A stretch of DNA of 64,000 nt from Phyto melanocephala (GCA_941918925.1 OW799236.1:119547062-119611061), one strand, 5' to 3'; positions 31,389 to 44,265 are shown, counted from the first letter of the stretch. Notes: generated by a model not told the origin, from the letters alone. Translations and numbers: made by a program.

Positions 31389-33622
31389 AGACTGCGGGTC
31401 AAGTACTTAGTAGCATTGAACCGTATTGATATAAGTGGTTAGCCGCCTGAAAGCCTTAAAATTTTTCTTGTCGCATTGTATCCAGAGAATAGTAGTTAAT
31501 CGACTGGGAACAGAATAATTTTTTAATCCGAATAGTGACTATATCAGTAAGTAGCTTACCAAAAGCCTTAACACTTGTATTTAACTTATCAGATTTTCGT
31601 ATATATTTTAAATAAATTAAAGTTTAAACCTTACCTCTATAATTCCGATTCGACCTAAGGCAGACACATTCAAGTATATTTAATAATGCTAAAAGAGCTC
31701 TATGCTATGGAAACATTTCAAAGAGCGTTAAGAACTAAGTCCACTACGGATGAAAACAGAAACTGTCTTACATGTAGGCAGAAGGCAGAGGCAGTTGACG
31801 TTATTCAGTTTTTTATAAAATATATTTAAATATCATTACATCCTAAAAAAAACTACGGTTCAACTAACACATACATGCGTTATGGATTACAAATTTATAT
31901 TGTAAAAATTACAAACGAAATAGCAATTGCGTAAATTCCCTAGTTATTCATTGCGTAGGGTACATATTAAAAAAAAAACCAATCAGCTTGGTTATTAACA
32001 CCACGTTTTATGTGAATATACCATGAACCTAACGTAAACAGGTTTTTTTTTTCTTCACTCCTCTTACACTTTTTAATAAATTTAACCGAAGGCGCTAGTG
32101 TGGGTGGAAATGTGTAGGAGTCACTAAGAAAGGGAAAGTTTCCCTTATGTTCGCTAAAACAAAGTTTTTTTTAGTTTTTGTATTCTTGTTGCTGCTACTT
32201 TGTTTTTGTGAGGTTAAAATAATTTTGTAAAGCTTTGTTACTAATTGTACCATGCAAGTTTTGTTGTTATTGTAAAGAATTTTGTTTTCTGTTTTTTTAT
32301 AAACAAAATTTAAGTTGGTGGCTTGTGGTTTGCTTAACTATGAGAAGGGAATGTTGGTGGTACAGAAATGGCGCTAGTTGCTAGAGAAAAAGTTTGTAAC
32401 GCAACTTGCTGTTCTCAAGTGTATAGTTAGGAATACAAAAAAAGAAAAAAAAATGTAAAAGAGCAGCACAGAGGCAATAAAGGTCAAAAAGTAAAATATT
32501 AACAAAAAACAAATTCTAAGAATATTTTAGTTTTTATATAATTTGGTTGTTATTATTTAAGTCATAGTTTAAATATTTAATCATACGCTTTAATATTTTT
32601 TTTTTCATTTTTTTTCTTTCTCACAAAACAAATATCCATTAAGACGAAACACATATTTACACACATTCAATACCAAAAAAAAACTTTTAAATTAATAACT
32701 TCTTATCTTATAAAAAAATACGAAAAAGAAACATTTTGCGTTATATCATTCTAATAAGATTTTTTTTCTTCCTTATTCTCCGTTAACAAACTTCTTAACT
32801 AACTTTTGACAAACTAATTGCTAATGAGAATTTAAGTTTAAGCAGAAACTTTTTTTGCTTAAATGAAGAAGTTTAGGTAGAAAAAAAGCTACACACATAC
32901 ACTCACACACAGTCACAAATATACAAATAGCAAATAATTAATTGTGGCAAAACACCACTACATTCCACAGGAAATAATATATTCTTTTCAAATGCCAGCA
33001 ACAACAAAGAAAATTAAAACACACACTCTTTTGGTACATGTTGTACACAATAAGCAACAATTTGTCTTGAGAAAGAATGAGTTTGAATAACAATTATCGT
33101 GTTGAAAAAAAAAAAAAAAAATTAAAGAAAAAAGACAAAAGGGAAAAAAGCACAAAAGTGTAGAAAAAAAGTAATTCAAACAACATTTTTCTTTATATGA
33201 AAAGTTTACTGATTTATACACTAACAATGACATAGAAGCTTAATTGCGTATGTATTGTTTTGTATACAATACTGTACGGGAAAACTAATAAAGACGTTCG
33301 AAATGAAGGACACCATTTAAAAGAAAATATATGTTTTTAATGCCGAATTAATAGTAAGCAAATTTTACTATTTTTACCAAACACCTCCGTAGGTCGGTAC
33401 TATGAACGCGGCACTCTTCCTTAGGGCTGCCAAATAATCGGCCAATAATCTGTTTGGAAAACATTTCATAAAAATATGGCTCATTTGTGGATGAGCAAGT
33501 ACGTCAACAAGGTTGGATTAGGTGTGGTTAAAAATCTGAGGATCTAAGGACCATCACACTTGAGTCCATCGCTTTGCGATATCTCATTAGTGGGATGTCG
33601 CGTGAAAAGCGGATTTTGCAGT
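31389..33622. other. Anonymous AT-rich region
   Basis: The first 250 bases are less AT-rich and contain repeats of the NUMT upstream flank (AGTAGTTAATCGACT at 31491, CTTAGTAG near 31408). No other gene is supported. A poly(A) run lies at 33104-33120. The plus frame at 33560-33754 is antisense to the LINE remnant below. Confidence 0.45.
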
Positions 33623-33930
33623 CTAAAACCAAGCCAAGGCACAAAGAAACGAGGATACTTTTTTTACTTTAACTTGAGATACAATCGCCAGATCATAAGG
33701 AAAACTTACCCCCAGATGCCGAGATCTAATTTCTACAAGAGCCAGGCAATGTAGAAGAGATACCGCATGGTCTCAACCTCTTCCTTGTCATGACAACTGA
33801 AAGGAAGATCTAATTTCTTGATATGTAGTCGCAAGGCATAGTATCCAGTTTGAGCACAAGAGCGCTGAATTGGAAGCGAAAAAGTCTTTCTCTGGCTTAA
33901 CGATCATCCATTGATGGTCACGCCTATTTT
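33623..33930 (-). pseudogene. LINE remnant: C-terminal region of an RNase H-type ORF2
   Basis: The minus strand reads SQRKTFSLPIQ (about 33885-33915), TGYYALRLHIKKLDLPF (about 33800-33850), EEVETMRYLF (about 33765-33795), then, after frame changes, LALVEIRSRHLG and DLAIVSQVKVKKVSSF and LCALAWF with stop at 33623. This is the layout of I/LOA-type LINE C-termini: LTGH.LG.H..RLGL, the C..C...EE.ETV.H.LC.CPAL finger and a final L..FL....WF. Several stops and frameshifts are present, and the cysteines are mostly lost. Confidence 0.6.
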
Positions 33931-35789
33931 GCTATTTCACAAGAACAAGTCTCCGCAGACTATATAGTCTATGCAGATCCGTATAGTTTCATTCTTGTAG
34001 TAGAGAATTGGTAAACCAATGAATATGTCAATTATGCCAGACTGCAGAAGAGTTTCATTCTACGGTAACCTGAAACCACCGATTGGTCAGATACCACAAC
34101 GAAAATGTCAGATTCGGAATTATATTGATCAAGACTAAACCTAAAGCGTATATGCATCATGAATAAGTCACTTCTTGGTAAAGATTTTTTGCTGGTGATG
34201 TGGACGGTATATCTTTCTTTGACGTTGACCAGACCATCGTTTATACTTATTTGTCTTCAATTGGGTGATATAAACACTAAATGTGTTTAATTTCAATAGG
34301 ACAGTGCTGTGTGACGGTCAGCTCATACCACATTTGAATTCTGCACTAGAGCGTTAGAGCCATACCCACACAGAGGTGACGTGAACTGGCCACTGATATC
34401 AAATAATTTTTTGATGTGAAGATGAGGTGGTTAAAGAAAAAATGTTATTTTTAATTAACTTTCTTTAAAAAACGTATCTGTAAAAAGAGTGTTCTTTCTA
34501 TATCATGATTACAAAAGAATTTTTCTATGGAAATTATTTTTCTGACCAAAACTTTTTTTATTTTCTTTTTTTTGAGCGAAAGAAAATAATTTTCAAAAAA
34601 TTTTCCATTGCAGACATACTTATGTTTATTTTCATTTAACTAAACAACTTTTCTGCACAAGTTTTTCTACAAATATGGTTTATTTTACTAAAACTAATAC
34701 GAGAAAAATTAAACTCTGTAGTAGATTACAAATATATTAAAGGAAATGGTGTAACAAAAATGTATACAAAAAAAAAAAAAAACTATGACAAAAGAAAATA
34801 ACGAAATGGTTCAATATTATCATTTATAGCAGCAACAAAAACATTAGACAAATTGAGTAATTTAGGCACATTACTAATGACTATATTAAAAACGTGTCAG
34901 TTTAATAAATAAGAAAATGCGCAACCACAAAAGCCATATCAGACACCATACAAACATAAATCTGCATGCATGAGTGTGTGTGTGTATATTTTAATGATAA
35001 ATTTCACAGAATACATACTAAACCAAATAAACAACAACAATAAATAAGTAAATAAAATATGTATTAATTTATGATTTAAAGTCAATAAAGTTTGCACACA
35101 AAAACAAGCTTATAATCGTAAAGATTAGCGTTATTCAGTGTTAGGCGAAAGAGGTGGTGCAAAAGTGAAAGAACAATATATTAACACTATTGCAATTATT
35201 TCATTCTTTTAAAGAAAAATTTGACTGCAATATCAACAGTTTGATTATTTTATTATATAATGCTTTTTTCAAACTTAATCTTAATCCATGTACTTGGCTC
35301 TGGCGTTAATTATGGGACACCCTATATTCAATTTTACTTTAAATAAATATTATTTGTGTTTAATAAAACACTCTGCTAAATATACATAGTAAGCTATGTA
35401 TGAACGTCTGCATGTATGTAAATATGTCAACATTACAAACAATATTATTTATTAAGGATAATAATCGTGTATGTGTACAATTATCTAAATTATCTCTAAC
35501 ACGACCTCAGTCTTTTCAATAACAATATAGTTTATTTTTTGCAATTTTTTTTTGTTATTTTTTATTTGCCAAAAACGTAAACTATATTGCGCATACACAA
35601 TACAGTATATTATATGGCATTGAAACATACAGACGTAACATTAGAAAGAAGAGTTTATTTGCTAAGTACACATAAGGATACGTACATGTAAGTAATAAAC
35701 CGACTCAAAAAAGTAAATGAAATAAAATATAAACGAATATTAACTAACAGAATCAGTAATCGCTTTCAATTATAGACTCTGATTTTGTA
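33931..35789. other. Anonymous region
   Basis: 33931-34440 has a composition like the LINE remnant next to it and may be its upstream coding part, but I could not read a convincing frame. From 34440 on the sequence is AT-rich with no gene seen. Confidence 0.4.
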
Positions 35790-36278
35790 ATGGTTTTTAC
35801 ACTCTGGCGTGACCCAAATCTTGGGAAGTCAAAGGAGATTCTGAGACTAAGTAGACCTACACTTAGGAAATTAACCGGTGTAATTACAGGTCATACGGAG
35901 TTGAGAACTCATCTAGCTCGCATGAGATTATCTGAGGAGACGACATGTAGAGCTTGCGAGGAAGAGGATGAGACTCTGGTACACTACCTCTTTCATTGTC
36001 CTTCGTTTGGGCATATTAGACGCGAAAATTTTACAGTGGATACTATTCCGAACTTGGAATACCTGGGGAACTCGAACTGGAGATCCATAAGGCGTTACAT
36101 TGAGGGGACTGGGTTCTTGGACTAGTCCGTTATTTATGGGAAATTATGGTTATGGTTTTTGTTTGGGAATTCCGTTTTCCACATGGAGCGCACAACATGC
36201 CAACTGGGCATAGGTGTATACCTGTCATGGGTTTGGGCTTTTATACCCCTCCTTTTCAACCTAACCTAACCTAACCTA
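35790..36278 (+). pseudogene. 5'-truncated LINE, C-terminal region with CTAACC tail (copy 1)
   Basis: An open frame of 111 codons reads LWRDPNLGKSKEILRLSR, PTLRKLTGVITGHTELRTHL, CRACEEEDETLVHYLFHCPS and FGHIRRENF, with stop at 36123-36125. ITGHTELRTHL and the C-x2-C-x12-H-x4-C finger are typical of the region after RNase H in I/LOA-related LINEs. The coding start is only the truncation point (homology to copy 2 begins near 35799). The 3' untranslated part includes CATGGAGCGCACAACATGCC and ends in a CAACCTAACCTAACCTAACC tail, a simple-repeat tail as in I-type elements. The finger is intact, so this is the youngest of the three copies. Confidence 0.8.
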
Positions 36279-37593
36279 TAAATTTTTTAAGAGAATGCAT
36301 CCTATTATATAGCTTTGATAAACAAGCCCTTATAGTATAAACTTCGGTAAAAATAGAGATTTTTTTAAGAAAACTTGTACATCATTTGGGGGTAGAAAAG
36401 TTATATTGGTCTATCAAAAGCTTGTGTTATACAATTGCAGATACCTAGTCATTTAAGTATTTATGGCTATGATATAACTGAAGTGTCAAGAAATGTATCA
36501 TTACTGTATGACTAGAAGGCCTTACGAATATAAGAATATAATTCAACAAACTTTCGATTTAAATCGATAAATAGGTATTTGAGAGAATAGCTCTTGAATT
36601 GAAAAATGATGCTACCAAAATCCCTATTTAATGTCTTTTGTCCTCACACGTTGTAAGTAGAATGCGAACACTTCTTATAGTTGAAAGAAATAGGGCGGAA
36701 TTTTAAGCAGAAATACCTTTTAAACACTACTTTATTAATTTCGACACGATGACGATAACTTTAAAAACTGTCTGTTTAGCATCAAGAATATACATTGATT
36801 TCTTTAAGACTATCTCAGCCTTACAGAAACTCAGGTTTTTATTTTGAAGTCTACATTCCTTTTAAAAGCTGACCTGTCTAATTAATGTGAACTGACCAAT
36901 CTTAAAGGTGGGAAGGGCCAATGGCTAGTGGTATGGATATCTTTAATTATTAGGATTATGGAGATGGATAGCTTGTTACAGAATATTTAAGGATGGCACA
37001 GTGATTCTTCTAGTCTTCGAGCCCAATCCAACTAATTTACGAACGTTTCTTGGGTGCACAATCATTCCGTATGCGATGAGTTAAATGAATTATAATACGG
37101 CTTTATACTCCTTATAGGAATAGTTAGAAGAAATTTAGATATAAGAAAAATATTGTTGGTATGAAAACAAGGCATACTCATACACGGAACCTCTTCATGA
37201 ACAATTAATCAAGAAGCATAATATCAAAATTTGTATATTTCATCATGATATTGTTAATTTATGCAGGTTTGGAAAACTAGGTTTTCGTTTCAATATTAGA
37301 CAATAACTTAAGTGTACTTTTTTGGCAACAAATGTTTTAAACTTACATATATTTGTTGGTTTTACAGCCTTTATTATAAATACATAATTATCTATTTTTA
37401 ATAAATTTTTTCATTCCTGATATACGAATTAACCGTGACTAAAAACATTCACAAAAACTGTGTAAGACCCTACATAATCCAGAGAAAAATCTAGGAAAGT
37501 TATAAGTAAATCACGCTGCTTAGGAAAGTTCATCAAGTAATAATAACTTACAGTTATTACAATAATATAACTTTGGATAATGCTTAACCCCTT
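36279..37593. other. Anonymous sequence between two LINE copies
   Basis: Somewhat less AT-rich than average; no frame is recognised. Some of it may be the upstream part of the LINE copy at 37594. Confidence 0.45.
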
Positions 37594-38138
37594 AAGCGAT
37601 TCAAGGATGAACTTAAATGTTGGGCGACGGAGGAACAGAACAGAAAATGGCAAGGTACTGACGTCGGTAAAGTGACAAAAATACTATGGGGTGACCCAAA
37701 TCTTGAGAAATCAATGGAAATTCTGAGACTAAATTAACCAACACTTAGGAGACTAACCAGTGTGATTACAGGTCATACGGAGTTGAGAACTCATCTAGCT
37801 CGCATTATACTGTCTGAGGAGACAACATGCAGAGCATGAGAGGAAGAGGATGAGACTTTGATTCATTTTCTCTGTCATTGTCCTGCGTTTGGGCATATTA
37901 GACGCGAGAATTTTACAGGGATACTATGCCGAATTTGGAGTACATGGGGAAGTCGAACTGGAGATCCAAAAGGACTTACATTGATATTACTGAGTTTTTG
38001 AACTAGTCCGAAATTATGATTATGGTTTTAAATTGGGAATTCCGTTTCCCACATGGAGCGCACAACATGCCAACTGGTCATAAGTGTATACCTGTCATGG
38101 GTTTGGGCTTTTAGTGTCCCTCCTTTTCAACCTAACCT
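37594..38138 (+). pseudogene. Same LINE family, copy 2, longer but decayed
   Basis: One frame can be followed from 37594 to 37925: KRFKDELKCWATEEQNRK, GKVTKILWGDPNLEKSMEI, then a stop, PTLRRLTSVITGHTELRTHL, EETTCRA, a second stop, and EEEDETLIHFLCHCPAFG. There are two in-frame stops and a frame break near 37918, and the coding end (ACTAG) is near 38004. The 3' part matches copy 1, including CATGGAGCGCACAACATGCC, and ends CCTTTTCAACCTAACCTA, a shorter tail. It extends about 200 bases further upstream than copy 1, giving the W..E..N.KW segment that precedes the finger region. Confidence 0.8.
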
Positions 38139-41100
38139 ATTACAACAAGAAAGGCGGTAAATTTATCAAGCTATTGAGAGTGATTAAGAATTTAATTCTT
38201 TGCTAGTTTGTCTTAACCAGGTAACTAACCTTGTTGTCAGTGATCTGGTTACTAAATAGCACCCTCTTGCTGAATACGTAGATGAAAAAATACCCCTGTC
38301 ATGTTATTGAATTTTAACCCATGACAGCAAATCATATAGTGTTTCAGATTCGTCATAGGATCGTAACAGAGAATCGTTTAGTAAGAAAAGAAGTGTGTAA
38401 AAATCTATTTTGTGTAAATTTCTACCTCAAGAAAAGTTACGATACATATTTTATAAGGAGTAACACGTTTATGTGACAAATTTTTTCAACTGATTTCTTA
38501 CATTACGATATAAGTCTACTAACGAAACCATACTTTGGTTGCTTTCATAATCGTAACAAACGTAATCGAAATTTTATTATTAGAATCTCTACACGAACTA
38601 TGCAGGGAACTCGATGATTCGAGGAAAATTTTTATAGTGATATAATGGCGTTATTTGCTCCTTTTATTAGGTTTAGATTATACAAAAATATTTTTTTATA
38701 TACGAAATTCAAAAAGGTAAAAATAATAACTACAGTCCACTTGGCAGATTGTGTACCGAATTGTAATCGCAGCCTTTTTAAAAATTGTAAGGAAATTGAT
38801 AAATGTCTGTGTCTGATCGTGGCTGAGCAACAAACAAAATTTATACTAAGAATACTCCAGACACATATATATTATTTATGCAAAAAAACAGACCTTTTCC
38901 GAAAACGATCCAACTCCTTCCTGGTCATAACTTTACCTGACGTTATATAATAGTCAAATAATATTCCGAAACTTGTTTATAACAAAACTTTTTTCTCCCT
39001 TCATAGTGAATCCGGCTAATGAATGGATGTAACTAAATAAAAACACACTTTTATATATAATATAGTTTAATGTTCATATATATTTCTATATTTGCTCACA
39101 CATACACACACACACATACACAAGCAAATTCTCAAATTCATCTATATTTATTTTATGCGATATACTATAAAAGATTTTGCTTAAAGCATAATAGTTTTAG
39201 GTTATATATAATCTACAATATGTTATAGTGAGAAATTTGTGTACATAAGGATGATTATCTGTACAGTAGAATACGAGGGCAGGGTAGAATTAATACATAA
39301 AAGAGGACTTTATGTTTCCTTTATGGCTAGCAACCAATCATTAGTTGCTTTGTCAACCGACAACTTTAAATGGACGGTTGTTAATATAATCACTACTTTA
39401 CAAACTAAATTGACAGCAGTTAGTGGCCAACTTTAATACCTTTTTTAGAAACTATTAACGAAATTTAAGTTTAGTGGCTATCGATAATCGAGTCATTAAC
39501 TGTAACAGTTATTGAAGATTTTAATTACACTAATGAAAATTATATAAGACATTTTCTAATAAAAAAATTTATTGATAATAACTTCGATCTTTTGTTATCA
39601 ATATGTTAACATAAGATCCGTTATGTTTTATAATAAAATATATTAATTGCTTAGTTTAGCCAAATATTGGATTATAATAAAATATGTTTTCTCTGGTAAC
39701 CCTCGTTTTGAAAACATCGAAAAAGGTACAACAACTAACGTCTTCTATTGTGATAACAATATTAATATTTTATCGTAAAGGAAATTATGTCAACAATTTG
39801 TTTAAACATGAAAATTTATTTATTTTATCAAAAACTAAACTAAATAAAGAGATGTTTTTTTTAATTTGTTAAAAATGTTAAAGGATATTGTTAACAATAA
39901 GTGATTTTATCGAACTGTAGTCAACATGATCAACATGATTAAATACGTAAAAAAAGAGCCCTGAATAATTTTTTTTTTTTTGATATTCCTAGTACTTTAA
40001 GATTTAAGTTTTAAATAGATTTCCGTTTCCTAATTTTAATATTAAATGCGAAATAAGGAGATAAATTACCACATACGAACGCGATTAAAGAATTAATGTT
40101 TTAAAATTTTTAAAAAGTTAAATTGCAATGGAGTTCTTATGATCCTCTTCAAAACCAGTCACCACTTTTACTGGTCTGAGTTTTTTTGTTCTCTAGATTA
40201 TCAGGCTAACACTTACATCCTATTAAATATAATTTGCCGGTTCGAAAAATCGTTGTTAACAAAAAAATTTTGAACACATATTGAATAATAAAAGTTTCAT
40301 GATAAATTTTTTTTATAGAAAATCTCCGATCAATTGTAGTTTTATAGTAAAATTTTTAAAAATATTTCTTTAAATAGAAAGTTGCTCATACATTTTAATT
40401 TTTTCAATAGAAAATATTAAAAAAACTTTTCATATAGAAAAAAAATAATCCAATAATCAGTTTTAGTTAAAAAAAATTTAACTTGAATATTTGATACATA
40501 ATAATTTGCATAAGACTTCTTGTGGTTCCTTGGAAACTGAACTTCAAATAGCTAGAAGTACAATTAAATAGTTTAAATTCTTACGCAGCAATATCGGAAA
40601 ATTTTGCTAAATTAATTATGACATTAAATAATAGTAGTTTTTAAATGTTTAATTTTTTTTTTATTAAATATTTATGTAAAATTTTTCAATATATTTTTTT
40701 TAATTTTAGTAATTTTTAAAAGCTTTTTTTAAATTTTTTTAAAAATATGTTTTTAGAAATTTTTAAATAATATTCATACGAATATTTTTATTATTTTGTA
40801 TATATAAAGAATTAAAAAAAAAATTTTATAAAACTTTTAGAGAAAATATTTCAATGTGTGACCTTCTTCGAAAAAAGTTACCTAGTGTGGACTTAAGAGT
40901 GGGTTCTGGTTCCTAAAAGGGTGTATAAGATGAAATTTCTGATAACAATTTATTTATCCCATAAAAACGTACAAAACGAACTTGGGAAAATTGATAAAAT
41001 TAAGAAAAATATTAAAATTTTTTTTTTTAAATACGTCACCTTATAGGCATGACGTCACCAAAGTCAGCACCCAATCATGACTAACCATACCCAATCGCAT

Positions 41101-41968
41101 CTTCCAACTGAAGGTGTTTTCACAGTGTAATGCGTTATGACACTTTAAATGCGTTCTTCTCAAAACATAATTTTCACTATGTCCCTTTTGTCGGAGAAGG
41201 TCACATATGTTTTTGTAAGAAAAATTTTCAATACATTGTTTTAAAGAAATTTTTTTGATAATTTTTAAGAAACAATCTGTTGTCCTAACTTTTAAAGCTT
41301 GAAATAACTTTTTTATATAAAAAAATATTTCTCTACCATCGGGTTTAGGGACATTTTTTTTTTTATTAAAAACCATTAAAAATAGATAAAAGAAAACATA
41401 TTATATCATATTTTATATTGTAAGTGGTTAAATTTGTAGACATATTTTGCTAAAAAATTCCCAAATGTGGCAGCAAAAAATATTTTATTTATTACTTATT
41501 TTTAAAAACCATATATAAAATTAATTTCTATTTTTCAGCAACATGCTTTTACATTCATGTTTTTTTTATTAAAAATTTAAAATGCTAAAAAAGAGTCAAT
41601 ATGACCTTGCTCCCGAGGATAACATATTTAAAGAGAAAACTCTCATTAATAATTAGATCTGGAATAAAAAAATTGAATTTAAACGAAACAGAAAGCTTCT
41701 AAAAAAGAGTAGGTGCTATCGTGTGTGAGTTGCAGTTTCGTAAAAATCCAATGACTTAGGAGTTTCTTCTTAAAAAAACGGATTGGATAGAGGTATAAAG
41801 TATTATGCCAACTGAAAGCCATCATTTTAAAATCAATACAAATTCCTTAATATTATGATTTTTATACAGACAAAGTCTGTATATATCTCACACATACAAA
41901 CCGTTTTACGTTTATTGATTTACAATTAAAACAAGATGGCTAAAAACTTAACTTAGAGCGTTAATAGG
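38139..41968. other. Anonymous AT-rich region
   Basis: No recognised gene. Open frames at 38645-38950 (plus, 101 codons) and 41041-41376 (minus, 111 codons) contain scattered Cys/His but no family signature, repeat or clear splice context. In such AT-rich DNA one or two frames of this length can arise by chance over 64 kb. 40260-40860 is especially A/T-rich. Confidence 0.45.
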
Positions 41969-42272
41969 GGATTCACTGTGAGAATATAGGAGAAACTCAT
42001 CAGCATAAAGCACGCCAGTTGCGTTAGAAATATTATAAGGAAAAGGAGAAAAGGAACCTTGTAGAACACACTAATTTATGTTTCTAAAATTCTTCATTAT
42101 GTTAATTCATTATAAAATTATAACAATATTATTGTAAAACGCATGAGCAAAAGCCTTTTTAACATCTAATGACACTGCTACGGTAAACAATTTATTTTGA
42201 TGATTAGAGACTACATCATTATGAAATTCAAATAAAGCATCAACTTTGGAGTTGGTTTTCTTAAAAACAAGT
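41969..42272 (-). pseudogene. LINE reverse transcriptase remnant
   Basis: The minus strand at about 42122-42272 reads FKKTNSKVDALFEFHNDVV and FTVAVSLDVKKAFAHAF, corresponding to the F.....T.DAL...H.......A..LD..KAFD.V motif of LINE reverse transcriptase. After a gap, 41969-42069 reads CVLQGSFSPFPYNIS and GVLYADEFLLYSHS, corresponding to GVPQGS.LSP.L.NI and the catalytic FADD box, here decayed to YADE. The intervening roughly 60 codons are mostly missing. Stops and a damaged catalytic motif show it is inactive. It looks jockey-like and older than the neighbouring LINE. Confidence 0.7.
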
Positions 42273-42569
42273 TGAAGATATAAAAAGCTGATATCAAGCT
42301 TGCAAAATTACTGCAACATATTGACAAAGAAAAATCGTAGAAATTTATATAAAACTTAAAAAACACTTATTAAAGATATTTGTTTTACAATTTTTTTATA
42401 TCTTTAATTTTTGTCAAATATCTCTTGGGCCAACTCGATGAATGGCAACGCTAAATAGTAAAACAAGTTGGAATTGTTCGGCTACTTAAAACTTCTATCT
42501 TCAGATTTTTATCCCGCGGTTCTCTTACGACTACGCTCTGATACCCCACACTCTAGCCTGCAGTTGATG

Positions 42570-42572
<3 letters not shown>

Positions 42573-42611
<39 letters not shown>

Positions 42612-44265
42612 ATGCTTTATTTCAATTTCATTTAACAAGATTTAAAGGTTTGCCTCAGCGCCCATTATGGCTTTATAGAGGCTAAAAAAGAAAAAAGTAG
42701 GCAACAATAAAATAATATAACAATAAATATATTATTCTAAATAATTTAAATTAAAAAAAAATTAAATTAATTAACAATATTTTACATATGAATAAAAAAA
42801 ATATATATAAAATAAAAAATAAAAAAAATTTGTACAAATTTACATTTTTAGGTTAATTTGTAAGAAGTATTTCGACGTTATTAAGCAAGTACTGCTTTAT
42901 ACTTCCCTTAAAAGTTGACAGTATAAAAATATTTTTAAGGTTGTCAGGTAATTGGTTATACTCATTAGCACCAGCGAAAGTAACTCGTTGTTTAGTCAAC
43001 TCAAGGCGACATCTTGCTACATTCAGATCCGTCGCATGTCTTGTTATTCTCTGACTGTGTATGAGGTTTTGATAAAACTGTATATTGTGAGATCCATATC
43101 CTTTAATACATTTAAAAACATAAATTAAAATTTGTTGTTTATATAACCCTCGTATTGGAAGTATAGTTTTTGCAAAATTTTTAAATAAGCTAACTGTACT
43201 GTATCTTAACGGTAGATTAAACACGATCTTCAAAGCTTTATTCTGCGCTGATTAAAGCGATTTTATTACTGAGCTAGATTTTGAGGCATAGATCATTGGG
43301 AGATATGTTAAGTGTGAGTGAATTAAAGAATTGTAGAGTAAAATTTTCGTTTCAGGATTCAATTTGTTCCTAAATTTATACAAAATACCAATTCCAGATG
43401 ATATTTTAGATTTAAGCTGATTAATGTGGTTATCCCATATAAGATTGTGACACAGATTAATTCCTAAATATTTAACACTCTCTGACTCATTTATCAAATT
43501 ATCACCAATGTGTACACTCATAACTTCATCATTCCTTGAACTATATGGCTTAAACTTTATGAATTTAGTTTTCCCTGAATTTAAAATCAGTTTGTTAATC
43601 CTTAGAAATTCGGACAAAATAGAGGCATCATATTCGACCTGTGTATGCAATACTCTTTCATGTTTATACTTATATAAAAGACAGATATCATCAGCGAACA
43701 TAAATAGTTTTCCATGAAACTTTATATTTTTCATATCATTTATATAAATTTTAAACAACAGTTGGCCCAGGACGCTACCCTGTGGGACACCACATAACAC
43801 ATCAAGCATGCCACTTTTAGATTTACCAACTTGGACAAATTGTCTTCGATTCCTTAAATAATCTTTAAATAATTCAACAGCATTTTGTGAAAAACCAATG
43901 AAATCTAGTTTCTTTACTAGTATATCGTGATCAACCAAGTCAAACGCTTTCGATAGATCAAAAAAACCCCTGCAACTCCTTTAAAACCTGCATCCACTAC
44001 AAATATGCTCCATCACATTAACAACAGCTTCTTCAGTTCCAGTGCCTTTTTTAAAACCGAATTGTCGATCAAACAAAATGTTATTTATCTCAAGGTAACT
44101 TGATAATTGCTCAAACAAAACTTTCTCCAATATCTTATCAACGATAGAAAGAACTGAAATCGGACGATAATTCTCCACTTTATTACTTTGTCTACAAATA
44201 TTTTTTGTATTTATTTTTACTAATTTTCTATAATTTTTTTTTGTATTAGTTTTTAATTTTGTCAA
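42573..44265 (-). mobile_element. 5'-truncated CR1/L2-like LINE with poly(A) tail
   Basis: A 33-base T run on the plus strand (42573-42605) is the poly(A) tail of a minus-strand element. An AATAAA signal sits just before it (plus 42616-42621). About 240 bases of AT-rich 3' untranslated sequence separate the tail from the ORF stop at 42853. The 5' end is cut within the reverse transcriptase near 44200. I could not identify a matching target duplication near the tail (CTGCAGTTGATGGAG). Confidence 0.85.
42853..44200 (-). pseudogene. LINE reverse transcriptase and C-terminal domain, nearly intact
   Basis: The order on the minus strand is ENYRPISVLSIVDKILEKV (first RT motif, about 44120-44190), RQFGFKKGTGTEEAV, FFDLSKAFDLVDHDI, GVPQGSVLGQLLF, the catalytic FADDICLLY, NSGKTKFIKF, VKYLGINL, NSLIHSHLTYL. 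Then comes the C-terminal part typical of CR1/L2-like LINEs (LYKQQILIYVFKCIKG, RITRHATDLN, NEYNQLPDN). The catalytic FADD box is intact. Damage is slight: two compensating one-base shifts around 43950-43990 and one TAA at about 43250 within the same frame. Endonuclease and ORF1 are missing through truncation. Low damage points to a recent insertion. Confidence 0.85.

Noticed and set aside
36261..36278. Telomere-like CTAACC repeats
   Set aside because: Only three to four units, located exactly at the 3' end of a LINE and shortened in its second copy, so it is the LINE tail.
38645..38950. 101-codon plus frame
   Set aside because: No recognisable domain and no supporting signals; composition follows the AT-rich surroundings.
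41041..41376. 111-codon minus frame with several Cys and His
   Set aside because: No spacing that fits a known zinc finger, no splice context and lysine/isoleucine-rich ends; a frame this long is within chance for 64 kb of AT-rich DNA. Kept only as a remark in the spacer entry.
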